DNA from: Bradyrhizobium jicamae
GTDB taxonomy: Bacteria > Pseudomonadota > Alphaproteobacteria > Rhizobiales > Xanthobacteraceae
Reading direction: 5' to 3'
Length of the DNA: 64,000 nt
NCBI RefSeq assembly: GCF_018130695.1
Contig: NZ_JAFCJX010000013.1
Span: 1 to 64,000, forward strand
A program made the translations under genes and the position numbers. Under the pieces are notes generated by a model that did no database searches, was not told the origin of the DNA, and was given only the letters and a program-made list of their open reading frames with translations. The number at the start of each line of letters is the position of its first letter. Within the stretch, counting starts at the first letter, position 1. This document shows, piece after piece, positions 43,682-52,062 of the stretch.

Positions 43682-43711
43682 AAAACGCCGCCCGGAATTG
43701 GGCGGCGTTTT
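43682..43711. terminator. Bidirectional Rho-independent terminator
   Basis: AAAACGCCGCCC (43682-43693) pairs perfectly with GGGCGGCGTTTT (43700-43711) across a six-base loop. There are T-runs in both directions. It lies between the convergent M20 dipeptidase and class II aldolase genes and can stop both. Confidence 0.9.
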
Positions 43712-43762
43712 GATTCCGCGTAGAGGTCTATGGCGGACAGCCTACCTCAAATTCATGAAAGT

Positions 43763-44539
43763 TCAATCACGATAGCCCGGGTTCACCCGGTCGAGCTTGC
43801 GCAGCAGCGGCGGCCAGACCAGCGTGGTCGAGCGCAGTTCCGCGCGGTCGGGGTTGGACAATAGCTCGGTGTTCTTGTCGATGGCGAGTTGCTCGACCGG
43901 ATAGGTCGCGCCCAGCATCCGCGTGCGCACCTGCATCGAGCAGGCCCGCTCCAGATGGTACATCCGCTCGAAGGCCGAGGCGACCGAGCGGCCGACCGTC
44001 AGCGTGCCGTGATTGCGCAACAGCATGTGATTCCTGGTGCCGAGGTCGTGCTGCAGGCGCGGGCGCTCGTCGTGATCGAGGGCGATGCCCTCATAGTCGT
44101 GATAGGCCAGATCGTGGGTGACGAGCTGCGCGGTCTGGTTCAGCGGCAGCAGGCCCTCGCTGGCGCTGGAGACTGCGGTGCCGTCGACGGTGTGGAGATG
44201 CAGCACGCAGCCGGCATCCTCGCGCACTTCATGGATCGCCGAATGGATGGTGAAGCCGGCCGGGTTGATGCTGTACTCGCTCTTGGAGAGCTGGTTGCCG
44301 TCGAGATCGACCTTGACCAGGCTCGACGCCGTGATCTCGTCGAACATCAGCCCGTAGGGATTGATCAGGAAGTGATGCTCCGGTCCCGGCACGCGCGCGG
44401 AGATGTGGGTGTCGACGAGGTCGTCCCAGCCATAGAGCGCGACCAGCCGGTAGCAGGCGGCGAGGTTGATGCGCTGTTCCCACTCCGCCGCGCTCATATC
44501 CGACGGCACTTCTTTCAGGCGTGCTTCTGCTGGCGACAT
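43763..44539 (-). CDS. Class II aldolase/adducin family protein
   Basis: A 258-residue zinc-dependent aldolase-like protein. The N-terminal helix is AAEWEQRINLAACYRLVALY. Zinc histidines lie in VLHLHTVDG and in MLLRNHGTLTVG. ISARVPGPEHHFLINPYGLM is the phosphate/substrate region. Members act on fuculose- or ribulose-phosphates or related compounds; this branch, without an obvious kinase neighbour, is of unknown substrate. The ATG at 44539 has GGAGG nine bases upstream and replaces a longer frame from 44803. It stands alone. Confidence 0.9.
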   Translation of the reverse strand: MSPAEARLKEVPSDMSAAEWEQRINLAACYRLVALYGWDDLVDTHISARVPGPEHHFLINPYGLMFDEITASSLVKVDLDGNQLSKSEYSINPAGFTIHSAIHEVREDAGCVLHLHTVDGTAVSSASEGLLPLNQTAQLVTHDLAYHDYEGIALDHDERPRLQHDLGTRNHMLLRNHGTLTVGRSVASAFERMYHLERACSMQVRTRMLGATYPVEQLAIDKNTELLSNPDRAELRSTTLVWPPLLRKLDRVNPGYRD

Positions 44540-44729
44540 GGCCGGTTCCTCCAATTGATTGGCTGGCGCGGAGCCTAACGCTGGCGTCGGCCCGCAGCAA
44601 GGCAGCGGGCCGGCGTGGCAGTCATGTCGTCGTGAAAAGGTGAAGCATGGTCGGCCATCGCGCTTTGGCGACAGGATCATGCTCGGGTATCGCGCGACAG
44701 GGCGATATTCCGCCCCGGCGCCGTTGCAG

Positions 44730-46379
44730 TTACGGCGCGGGAATCGCGAGCAGGCTGGAAATGCTGCGGCCGCGGATGTCGTAGACGCGGGCGAACACGA
44801 CATCGTCGCGCTTGATCTCGACCATCACAGGCGCGGTCAGGCCCTTGCAGTAGAACTCGCCGAGCGTCATCGCGAAGTCGGCGGCGTTGCTGTCCCAGCC
44901 GATGGTGAAGTCGGGACCGAGCGCGACCTGGGCCGGACGCTGCGGACCGCACACCGCGACCTTCCACTTGCGGTGCTGCGGCGGTACTTCCTGCCGCTCG
45001 GTGAGCTGCTCGCGCAACTCGTCGGAAGCCTGCTTCAGCGCCAGGCCCCAATAATCCAGCATGAAGTAGTTGTCGGCCGTGCGCACCGTACCGGCGATGT
45101 GGTTGAAGTGGGTGTACTGGTAGGGATGCAGGCGGATCATCTCGCCGAGCGGCAGCAAGAGGCCGAACGCGAACACCGCCACGGCGACGGGCTGCCAGCT
45201 GCGCTTGTTCTCGCCGAGCCAGTTCATGCCGCGCGCGAAGGCGACACCGCCGAGCACGGTCATCGGCGGGATCACGAAGATGAAATGGCGGATGCCGTTA
45301 TAGAGCGCCGGCCGCTTCACCATCGCGACGACCAGCGGCAGGGTCGCTGCCATCGTCAGCATCAGCATGATGGTCTTGCGGCGAGCCGGCACGTCGTTGC
45401 GCGACAGTGACGTGAGGGTGAGGACCACGGCCGCGGCCAGCAGCACCAGCAGCACTTCCGGCATCTGCAGCGCGAACAGCGTCGGCAGATAGGACCAGGG
45501 CATGTCGGGCACCGAGACCAGCGCGCCGTCGAACATCTCCTTCCACGGCTTCTCGAAGAAGTGCGAGAAGTAGGTGACGGCCTCGAGCGGATGGCCCGGC
45601 TCCATGATCGACCACGGCCAGACCAGACCCATCACGAGATAACCGAAGGCCAGGCCCGGCATCAGCACATAGACGACATGAGCGAAGCGATGCGCCGCCT
45701 CGCGCACGCCTTGCGTGCGATATTCCTCGAGCAGCAGCGGCATGAAGCCGACCGCGGCATAGATCAGCGCCAGCCCGCCGAGCACGCGGCAGCCGAGCGC
45801 GAGGCCGGCGCCGAAGCCGACGATCAGGATCGTGCGCGGCGAGGGCGCCGGATATTCTTCCGCGAGGCGCACCAGGCCCATGATCAGGATGATCATGGCG
45901 ACCGCGAACGGCGCGTCCTTCGGGTTCATGAACATGTGGCCGTAGAAGGTCGGGCACAGCGCGAGCAGCAGCAGCGCGGCGAGCCCGGCCAGCGGGCCGC
46001 CCACCCGGCGCGCCAGCCGCCAGGTCACGGCAAGGCCGACGACGCCGACGATCGCGCCGACCAGGCGGCGCGTCTCGAACAGTTCCAGCGGAATGATCTT
46101 GTGCAGCAGGGCGGCCGCCATGTCGAAGCCGCCGCCATACATGTAGAGATTGGCGAACGACAGCGCCGCGGTGTCCTTGAACCCGGACCCGTACATGCGC
46201 AGCAGGAGGTCGGCATACTCGGCGTGGGTGTAATCGTCCCAACCCAATCCGTAATCGCGAAATGTCAGACCGGCGATCAAGGCGACCGCGCCGAGAGCAA
46301 TCAGCGCGAGATCGTCGCAGGTCTTCTCGATCGAGCGCCGCGCAGGCGTATCGAGGGCAGACGTTGTAATGGAAGACAT
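44730..46379 (-). CDS. Membrane glycosyltransferase, family 39/83 (ArnT/PMT-like)
   Basis: A 549-residue polytopic protein with about 11 helices. The first periplasmic loop carries the GLGWDDYTHAEYADLLLRMY stretch, in which the Asp pair is the expected catalytic acid position for GT-C enzymes. Further features are NPKDAPFAVAMIILIMGL and a C-terminal soluble domain (GPDFTIGWDSNAADFAMTLG). These enzymes move sugars from lipid-phosphate carriers to lipids or proteins outside the membrane; the acceptor is unknown. The ATG at 46379 (MSSITTSALD) is chosen over a frame from 46508 that has a non-homologous leader. Confidence 0.85.
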   Translation of the reverse strand: MSSITTSALDTPARRSIEKTCDDLALIALGAVALIAGLTFRDYGLGWDDYTHAEYADLLLRMYGSGFKDTAALSFANLYMYGGGFDMAAALLHKIIPLELFETRRLVGAIVGVVGLAVTWRLARRVGGPLAGLAALLLLALCPTFYGHMFMNPKDAPFAVAMIILIMGLVRLAEEYPAPSPRTILIVGFGAGLALGCRVLGGLALIYAAVGFMPLLLEEYRTQGVREAAHRFAHVVYVLMPGLAFGYLVMGLVWPWSIMEPGHPLEAVTYFSHFFEKPWKEMFDGALVSVPDMPWSYLPTLFALQMPEVLLVLLAAAVVLTLTSLSRNDVPARRKTIMLMLTMAATLPLVVAMVKRPALYNGIRHFIFVIPPMTVLGGVAFARGMNWLGENKRSWQPVAVAVFAFGLLLPLGEMIRLHPYQYTHFNHIAGTVRTADNYFMLDYWGLALKQASDELREQLTERQEVPPQHRKWKVAVCGPQRPAQVALGPDFTIGWDSNAADFAMTLGEFYCKGLTAPVMVEIKRDDVVFARVYDIRGRSISSLLAIPAP

Positions 46380-46573
46380 GGCTATTGGTACCGGCGTCCC
46401 TGTGGCCCAGCTGACGCGCTTCAGGGCCTCATTCCCCGGCATCCATATAGCGCAGTTCCCTTTCCAAGTAATTGGCAATTGTGGCGTAAATTCCCTGATG
46501 CATTGCAATAATTTGGCAGCAATTCGTAGGTGGTAGAATTACGGGAAAAATGGACCCTCGGTCGCCTCTGGAT

Positions 46574-46589
46574 CGCGCGAATTCGCGCG
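46574..46589. repeat. 16-base perfect palindrome in a divergent intergenic region
   Basis: CGCGCGAATTCGCGCG reads the same on both strands. It lies in the 291-base gap between the glycosyltransferase (minus) and the Pro-rich membrane protein (plus), about 80 bases before the latter. It could be an operator. Nothing else in 46380-46670 is assignable. Confidence 0.5.
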
Positions 46590-46670
46590 TATGATTCCGG
46601 TGGGTGACGGGTTCACCGAGGAACCCCGCCTGCAATTGGCGGTTGGCGATGTGGACAATATGACGGTATC

Positions 46671-47636
46671 GTGGCGTTGGCGGCTCCGCAGGGATTTCAG
46701 GCGGGCCCGGGGGTTGGTTCGATGGTGATCGGTTTGTTGGTCGCGGGTGCGGTCCTCGTGGTGGGGGGACTGGCGGCGATCGGCTTTGGAATTCCCATTA
46801 GGGATTTTGGGCTTGGCAGCACGCTGATGGTGACCGGCGTGACTGCGCTTTGCGGCGGCGCGATCGTGCTGGCGGTCGCGGCTGCGGTGCGCGAACTGCA
46901 GACGATTGCCCGGCGGCTGGGCAGCGGCGTGCCCGCAGGGATAGGCCAGGGAACACAGTCCGCACCTGCAACTTCTCCGCGTGCAGCCCCCGATGTCGCC
47001 TTTCCGCCGCTTACGCGTGACCAGCCATCCGGATTCGACGTTCCTCCACCGCCACCGGCGCCCCCAACCGCGCCGTCAGCCAGTCCGCCGCCCTGGCATG
47101 AGGAGGTCGGCCAGCGTACTGGCGCGCGCGGCGAGGCACCTCCGCCGGCACCGCCAATCGCCCCTCCCGCGGAGGCGCCCAAGCGACGCAATCTGCTGTT
47201 CTCCTCGACCTCGCGGAAGGAGCGGGAGCGCGCCCAGGCGCGGACGGCCGAGCCGCTGCCGCCGGACCTGCTCTCGGCGGACCTGCGCCCGAATCCGCCC
47301 GCAGTGCCACCAGCCGCCGAGCCAAGCGAGCCGGCGCCCGCCACCTTTGACGACGCCTGGCCGAAGTCCGAACGGCCGCGATCGGTCGATGTTGCGCCGC
47401 GGCGTCCGAGCCGACCGCTGACCCCGCCCAGCGACACCAATGGGACGGCCCCGTCGCCGGCCCATCCGCCGGCGCCAGTCGAACAGCCACCGGTCACCGT
47501 GCTCAAGTCGGGCGTGGTCGACGGCATGGCCTATTCGCTTTATTCGGATGGCTCGATCGAGGCCCAGATGCCGGAAGGCATGATGCGCTTTGCCTCGATC
47601 GACGAGCTCCGGTCGCACCTCGACCACCGGTCGTAA
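46671..47636 (+). CDS. Proline-rich membrane protein, unknown function
   Basis: A 321-residue protein with two transmembrane helices near the N-terminus (MVIGLLVAGAVLVVGGLAAI and LMVTGVTALCGGAIVLAVAA). A long disordered Pro/Ala-rich middle follows (about 95-270). A short conserved C-terminal module reads GVVDGMAYSLYSDGSIEAQM and RFASIDELRSHLDHR. That module looks folded and could be an interaction domain. It starts at GTG; an upstream ATG in another frame is not usable. It precedes mucR on the same strand by about 160 bases with a hairpin between. No family is recognised. Confidence 0.7.
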   Translation: MALAAPQGFQAGPGVGSMVIGLLVAGAVLVVGGLAAIGFGIPIRDFGLGSTLMVTGVTALCGGAIVLAVAAAVRELQTIARRLGSGVPAGIGQGTQSAPATSPRAAPDVAFPPLTRDQPSGFDVPPPPPAPPTAPSASPPPWHEEVGQRTGARGEAPPPAPPIAPPAEAPKRRNLLFSSTSRKERERAQARTAEPLPPDLLSADLRPNPPAVPPAAEPSEPAPATFDDAWPKSERPRSVDVAPRRPSRPLTPPSDTNGTAPSPAHPPAPVEQPPVTVLKSGVVDGMAYSLYSDGSIEAQMPEGMMRFASIDELRSHLDHRS

Positions 47637-47668
47637 GCGCCGCGCAATACTTGCCGACAGAATAAAAC

Positions 47669-47694
47669 GCCGCCGTTCTTGTCAGAGCGGCGGC
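47669..47694. terminator. Hairpin between the Pro-rich gene and mucR
   Basis: GCCGCCG (47669-47675) pairs with CGGCGGC (47688-47694) over a 12-base loop. On the minus strand it is followed by GTTTTATTC, a T-tract, while on the plus strand no T-tract follows. Stem and tract would therefore act best on transcripts from the minus strand, although the adjacent genes are on the plus strand. Confidence 0.5.
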
Positions 47695-47798
47695 AATCCC
47701 CTCATATTCGCCAAGTAGTTCGGGATTCTCCGATGTATTCGTGCGGCCGGTATACTGTCCGGCGCGCCGCGCGACCGAGCCCAAGGGAAGATTGAACC

Positions 47799-48212
47799 AT
47801 GTCCGACGCCGCAGGCAAAAGCCCGGTCGAACTGACCGCCAACATCGTGTCGGCCTATCTCAGCAACAACCCGACCCAGGCCTCCGAGATTCCGAGCCTG
47901 ATCAGCCAGGTTCACGCGGCGCTGCTCCGGGTCGCAACCGGACGGCCCGAGGCGCCGGCCGAGCCGGCGAAGCCTGCGGTGTCGATGAAGAAGTCGATCA
48001 CGCCGGAATATCTGGTCTGCCTGGAAGACGGCAAACGCTTCAAGTCGCTGAAGCGTCATCTGCGCACGCAGTACAACATGACGCCGGAACAATATCGCGA
48101 GAAATGGGGCCTGCCGGCCGACTATCCGATGGTGGCGCCGAACTACGCGGTGGCGCGTTCGCAGCTCGCCAAGAAGATGGGGCTCGGGCAGCAGGCGCGG
48201 AAGAAGAAATAG
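47799..48212 (+). CDS. mucR: MucR/Ros family zinc-finger regulator
   Basis: A 137-residue transcription regulator; in alphaproteobacteria MucR controls cell-cycle, exopolysaccharide and motility genes. The N-terminal oligomerisation part is VELTANIVSAYLSNNPTQAS. The C-terminal DNA-binding finger is YLVCLEDGKRFKSLKRHLRT followed by YNMTPEQYREKWGLP. The classical C-x2-C is reduced to CLED, so the second zinc cysteine is missing, as in some Mesorhizobium homologues reported to fold without zinc. AGGGAAG precedes the ATG. It converges on sufE with three bases between stops. Confidence 0.93.
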   Translation: MSDAAGKSPVELTANIVSAYLSNNPTQASEIPSLISQVHAALLRVATGRPEAPAEPAKPAVSMKKSITPEYLVCLEDGKRFKSLKRHLRTQYNMTPEQYREKWGLPADYPMVAPNYAVARSQLAKKMGLGQQARKKK

Positions 48213-48215
48213 TAG

Positions 48216-48647
48216 CTACGAGGCCGCTGCGAGCGCCTCGCGCGCATCGTTCTTGATCCGCTCGACCATCGCGCGCAGACCGTTGGACCGCTGCGGCGTC
48301 AGATGCTCGCCGAAGCCGAACTCCTTGAACAGCGCCAGCGCGTCGGTTGCCAGGATCTCCTTCGGCGTATGGCCGGAGAACAGCGTCAGCGTGATCGCGA
48401 CCAGGCCGCGCACGATGTGGGCATCGCTGTCGCCGCGATAATGCAGCAGCGGCTCGCCATTGCCATTGCGATCGATCCGCTTCGACAGCCAGACCTGGCT
48501 GACACAGCCCTGCACCTTGTTTTCGGCGGAGTGATCCTCCTCCGGCAGCGGGTCGAGCGTGCGGCCGAGCTCGATCACGTAGCGGTAACGGTCGTCCCAC
48601 TCGTCCAGCAGCTCAAAATTGTCCCTGATATCGTCGATCGTCGTCAT
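48216..48647 (-). CDS. sufE: SufE-family sulfur acceptor
   Basis: A 143-residue protein that accepts persulfide sulfur from a cysteine desulfurase during Fe-S cluster assembly. The active cysteine is Cys48 in NKVQGCVSQVW. The surrounding fold is typical (IRDNFELLDEWDDRYRYVIE, GLVAITLTLFSGHTPKEIL, LTPQRSNGLRAMVERIKNDA). It is a single gene; other suf genes are not in the window. Confidence 0.95.
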   Translation of the reverse strand: MTTIDDIRDNFELLDEWDDRYRYVIELGRTLDPLPEEDHSAENKVQGCVSQVWLSKRIDRNGNGEPLLHYRGDSDAHIVRGLVAITLTLFSGHTPKEILATDALALFKEFGFGEHLTPQRSNGLRAMVERIKNDAREALAAAS

Positions 48648-48737
48648 CGTGGCCCGCGCAGATTTCTCTGCGCCTTATATAGGAAGGCAGGCCGCGAAAG
48701 CGATGAAAATGGAACGGGTTCCGCCCCTAAATTGACC

Positions 48738-49121
48738 TCACTTCGTCGGCGGCAGCCGAAATTCGATGGCCTGGTCGTCCATGGTCAGGGTGTCGCGCGA
48801 GGCGACATTGCTGGCCTCGTCGATACCTTCGCCGCCGATCGAGCCGGTGTGATCCGGCTTCTTCTCGGTGATGATATGATAGACCTTGCGCGCGCCGTCG
48901 GTGGCGCGCTGGCCGATCGCGGTCGCGGCCTGCCCGCCGACCTCGCAGGCCGCAGGCTGGCGCTTGCAGAACTGGCCCATGTCGTTGATCGCAGCCGTCG
49001 CAGCCGAAACGGCATCCGACGCGCTGATCTGCGGCGTCTTGTCCGATTCAGGTGTTTTGTCCCTCGGCAGCAGCACGAGCACAAGCCCGAGCCAGAATGC
49101 CAGACGCAACAGGAAAAACAT
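48738..49121 (-). CDS. DUF5330 family small membrane/exported protein
   Basis: A 127-residue protein with one N-terminal hydrophobic helix (MFFLLRLAFWLGLVLVLLP) that anchors or exports it. A periplasmic domain follows with two cysteines (MGQFCKRQPAACEVGGQAAT) and a conserved tail (SRDTLTMDDQAIEFRLPP). It matches the DUF5330 family of Rhizobiales. Function unknown. It is divergent from the histidine kinase gene, with 426 bases between. Confidence 0.8.
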   Translation of the reverse strand: MFFLLRLAFWLGLVLVLLPRDKTPESDKTPQISASDAVSAATAAINDMGQFCKRQPAACEVGGQAATAIGQRATDGARKVYHIITEKKPDHTGSIGGEGIDEASNVASRDTLTMDDQAIEFRLPPTK

Positions 49122-49547
49122 CGCGCGACCCCGGTAGCCTCTTTTGCTTCATTTGCGGTCGATGCCGCAGTTGGCCCTGACGTAGCAGGCGTGGATAAAC
49201 CGGAAGTATTTGCATTGAGGTAAACTCGCCGAAAATTCGCTGAAAATTGGCCGGAATCGATTCGACGTAAATATTCGATTGATGACGGTCGCATGGATGG
49301 ACGATTCGCGGGCTCATCGCCGTGTCCACCATTTCGAAACCATAGCCCGTCACATCCGGAAACCTGTCGTTCACCATCCTCGACAAATGGGCACCGAAAG
49401 CTGCGCGAATTCCCCGCGAACACACGCTGTCGGGTGGTGGGCCTGCCGGCCTTAGCGTTCGTTTAAGTTCGCTCTGACACGGTGGCGGAAAGATCAAGGA
49501 GGCGTTCCGGCGCGTCTGTCTGACGATGAAGCCGAAGCGCGAGTGCT
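49122..49547. other. 426-base divergent region upstream of a histidine kinase
   Basis: AT-richer than its flanks. It contains the palindrome GAATCGATTC (49254-49263), which holds two GANTC methylation sites, and two GAAAATT repeats just before it. It also contains the CtrA-type box at 49452. A minus-strand frame through it shows no family features, so I see no gene here. Confidence 0.5.
49452..49466 (+). promoter_or_regulatory. CtrA-type box upstream of the histidine kinase
   Basis: TTAG (49452-49455), seven bases, then TTAA (49463-49466), fits the CtrA consensus TTAA-N7-TTAA with one mismatch. It is 82 bases before the GTG start of the kinase gene. Cell-cycle kinases of this type are often CtrA targets. 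Confidence 0.5.
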
Positions 49548-51362
49548 GTGAGTGTTGTGAGTCTCATCCGCGAATGTCTCGATGCGCTGCTGCATCCTTC
49601 GGCGCGATATGACGCGCTGATGCGTGCCCGCCATCGCGCCTTCATGGCGCCGCGTCTGCTCGGCAGCCTGGCGGCGTTCGCGGCGTTCCCCGTCTATCTC
49701 GCCATGCGCGGTGCGCCCACGGCGGTCGAGGTCGCTGCCTTTGCCTGGCTGACTGCGCCAATCCTGCTGTCCTGGTTCCTGTCGCGCACCGGCCACTATG
49801 AAAGTGCGCATGTGCTGTCATCGGTGGCGCTCGCCGGTCTCGTGCTGATGATCGCCGTGACCACTGGCGGCATCGAATCATTCGCCGCGATCTGGCTCGT
49901 CGTGATTCCGATCGAGGCGGCGCTGTCGGCATCGCGGCGGGTCGTTGCCTTTGCCTTTGCGCTGGCGATGTCGTGCGCGTCGCTGCTGATCGTGCTCGGT
50001 CACTATCATGTGTTGCCGGCTGCCGATCTCGGTGCGGCCACGCATGCGCTTTACGGTTTTGGCGTGGTGTCGGCGACGCTTTATGCCGCCGGCCTCGCCT
50101 TTGGCGCGGAATCGCTGGCGCGGACCAGCGTCGCGCTGCTCTATCTCGAGGAAGAGCGCTATCGTTTGCTGGCGCATCACATGAGCGATGCGCTGTCGCG
50201 CCACAGCCGCAACGGAGCGGTGCAGTTCATCTCGCCGGCTGCCGAGGCGATGGTTGGCGTGCCTGCGACGCGCCTGCTCGGCCATGGCCTGTTCGACCGC
50301 GTCCATGTCGCCGATCGTCCCGCCTATCTCACCGCGCTGTCGGATGCTGCGCGGGGCGGCGAGGCGCGCAGCGTCGAATTCCGCCTGCGTCGCGACACGA
50401 TGCGGGACCAGGCCATCGCCGCCGATTTCATCTGGGTCGAGATGCGCTGCCGGCCGCTGGAGCAGAATTCGCAGGAGTCGGAAGTCGTCGCCGTGATCCG
50501 CGACATCACCGACCGCAAGATGCAGGAGCAGGCGCTGGAGCTCGCGCGCCACGCGGCCGAGCAGGCCGACGCGTCGAAGACCCGCTTCCTCGCCACCATG
50601 AGCCACGAGCTGCGAACGCCGCTCAACGCCATCATCGGCTTCTCCGAGATGATCGCGCAGGAAGACGTGCTGATGCTGGATTCGGCGCGGCGCAAGGAAT
50701 ACGCCCAGCTGATCAACGATTCCGGCCAGCATCTGCTGTCGGTGGTCAACGGCATCCTCGACATGTCGAAGATGGAAACCGGCAATTTCGAGATTTCGCC
50801 GGAGCCGTTCGCGCCGCGGCCCGCGCTGGTCAACTGCTGCAACCTGCTGGCGCTAAAGGCGCGCGAGGGCGGCGTCGATCTCGCCACCCGTGCGCCGGAC
50901 GATCTGCCCGATTTGAACGGGGATCCGCGCGCGTTCAAGCAGATCGTGCTCAACCTCGTCTCCAATGCCATCAAGTTCACCGAGCGCGGTGGCAAGGTGA
51001 CCGTTTCGGCCTCTGTCGAGGGCGCGCGGCTGATGCTGCGTGTCTCCGACACCGGCGTCGGCATCGCCGCCGATGATCTCGAGCGGATCGGCGATCCCTT
51101 CTTCCAGGCCGGCAAGACCTATCAGCGCCGCCATGAAGGCACCGGCCTCGGACTGTCGATCGTCAAGGGACTGGTCAACCTGCACAACGGCGAGTTCAAC
51201 GTGCAGAGCAAGGTCGGCGAAGGCACGATGGTGACGGTGGCGCTGCCGCTGTCATTCACGCCGCCGGTCGCCAAGGAGCCGTCGAGCAACGTCGCAACCC
51301 TGAAGCCCGCGCTGCGATCCGGATTACAAGAGCAAGTTCATCAGGTGAAGAAGAGTGCCTAG
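49548..51362 (+). CDS. PAS sensor histidine kinase, DivJ/PleC-like
   Basis: A 604-residue membrane kinase. About six N-terminal helices span residues 35-190. A PAS domain (FISPAAEAMVGVPATRLLGH to VVAVIRDITDRK) spans about 200-325. HisKA has the phospho-acceptor His353 in ATMSHELRTPLNAIIGFSEM. The HATPase domain has NLVSNAIKFT, VSDTGVGIA and the GTGLGLSIVKGLVNLH motif. The HisKA sequence and the QRRHEGTGLGLS element resemble the alphaproteobacterial cell-cycle kinases DivJ and PleC, which act on DivK. No response regulator is adjacent. It overlaps the next gene by eight bases. The GTG start is weakly supported. Confidence 0.9.
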   Translation: MSVVSLIRECLDALLHPSARYDALMRARHRAFMAPRLLGSLAAFAAFPVYLAMRGAPTAVEVAAFAWLTAPILLSWFLSRTGHYESAHVLSSVALAGLVLMIAVTTGGIESFAAIWLVVIPIEAALSASRRVVAFAFALAMSCASLLIVLGHYHVLPAADLGAATHALYGFGVVSATLYAAGLAFGAESLARTSVALLYLEEERYRLLAHHMSDALSRHSRNGAVQFISPAAEAMVGVPATRLLGHGLFDRVHVADRPAYLTALSDAARGGEARSVEFRLRRDTMRDQAIAADFIWVEMRCRPLEQNSQESEVVAVIRDITDRKMQEQALELARHAAEQADASKTRFLATMSHELRTPLNAIIGFSEMIAQEDVLMLDSARRKEYAQLINDSGQHLLSVVNGILDMSKMETGNFEISPEPFAPRPALVNCCNLLALKAREGGVDLATRAPDDLPDLNGDPRAFKQIVLNLVSNAIKFTERGGKVTVSASVEGARLMLRVSDTGVGIAADDLERIGDPFFQAGKTYQRRHEGTGLGLSIVKGLVNLHNGEFNVQSKVGEGTMVTVALPLSFTPPVAKEPSSNVATLKPALRSGLQEQVHQVKKSA

Positions 51363-52059
51363 ACAGACCTTGGACGATGACGAGATGCCGCGCCGCCGTC
51401 GCAAGGCCAAGGCGGTCGCGATCGAGCCGGAACAGGAGCGGGGCCTGTTCCTGCGGATGCTGCTGCATAGCCCGAAGGACATGGTCGCGGGTCTGCTGGC
51501 GGCCTCCGCCGTCGTTGCGATCCTGACCAACGCGCTGTTCCTGCAGGCCGGCCGTCATCCATCGCCGATGTTCGGCAACTCCGTCGTCACGCTGCCGCCG
51601 CCTGCGCCCGTCGCAGCGGTCGCCAATCCCTTGCCGCGTCCGCGCCCGGTCGAGGCCGCTGCGCGTCCGGTGGAGGCTGTCGAGCCGCCGAAGCCGGTCG
51701 AGGCCAGACCTGTTGTTGAGGCCAAACCGGTCGAGGCAAAGTCGTCGTCCGACCCCATGGCCAACCTGGTGACGAAATCCACCAGCGCGCCGCCGGCTGC
51801 CGCAGCACCGTCGAACGTCGTGCGTCCGCCGGCGCCGATCCCGTCCAATCTGAGCCCGGCCGGCAAGCGCATCGCCGCCGTGCAGCGCGCGCTGACCGAA
51901 TATGGATACGGCCAGCTCAAGCCGACCGGCACCATCGGCGTAGACACCCAGAACGCGATCGCGAAGTTCGAGAAGGCGCGCAAGCTGCCGGTGACCGGGC
52001 AGATGTCCGATCGTCTCGTGCATGAATTAGGCACAATGATCGGCCATTCGATCGAGTGA
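51355..52059 (+). CDS. Membrane-anchored peptidoglycan-binding domain protein
   Basis: A 234-residue protein with a cytosolic basic N-terminus (DEMPRRRRKAKAVA), one transmembrane helix (about 43-64) and a Pro/Val/Glu-rich periplasmic spacer (VEAVEPPKPVEARPVVEAKP). A C-terminal PG_binding_1 domain follows: GKRIAAVQRALTEYGYGQLK, then GTIGVDTQNAIAKFEKAR. It begins at a GTG inside the last codons of the kinase gene, so translation is coupled. The pair could link envelope state to cell-cycle signalling, which is inference. Confidence 0.85.
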   Translation: MPRQTLDDDEMPRRRRKAKAVAIEPEQERGLFLRMLLHSPKDMVAGLLAASAVVAILTNALFLQAGRHPSPMFGNSVVTLPPPAPVAAVANPLPRPRPVEAAARPVEAVEPPKPVEARPVVEAKPVEAKSSSDPMANLVTKSTSAPPAAAAPSNVVRPPAPIPSNLSPAGKRIAAVQRALTEYGYGQLKPTGTIGVDTQNAIAKFEKARKLPVTGQMSDRLVHELGTMIGHSIE

Positions 52060-52062
52060 CGA

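Noticed and set aside
46429..46635. 68-codon minus-strand frame upstream of the family 39 glycosyltransferase
   Set aside because: No ribosome site or family, and it spans the 16-base palindrome. It is better explained as an intergenic region.
49048..49497. Minus-strand frame of 149 codons upstream of the kinase gene
   Set aside because: It overlaps the DUF5330 gene in another frame, crosses the CtrA box, and has no recognisable motif.
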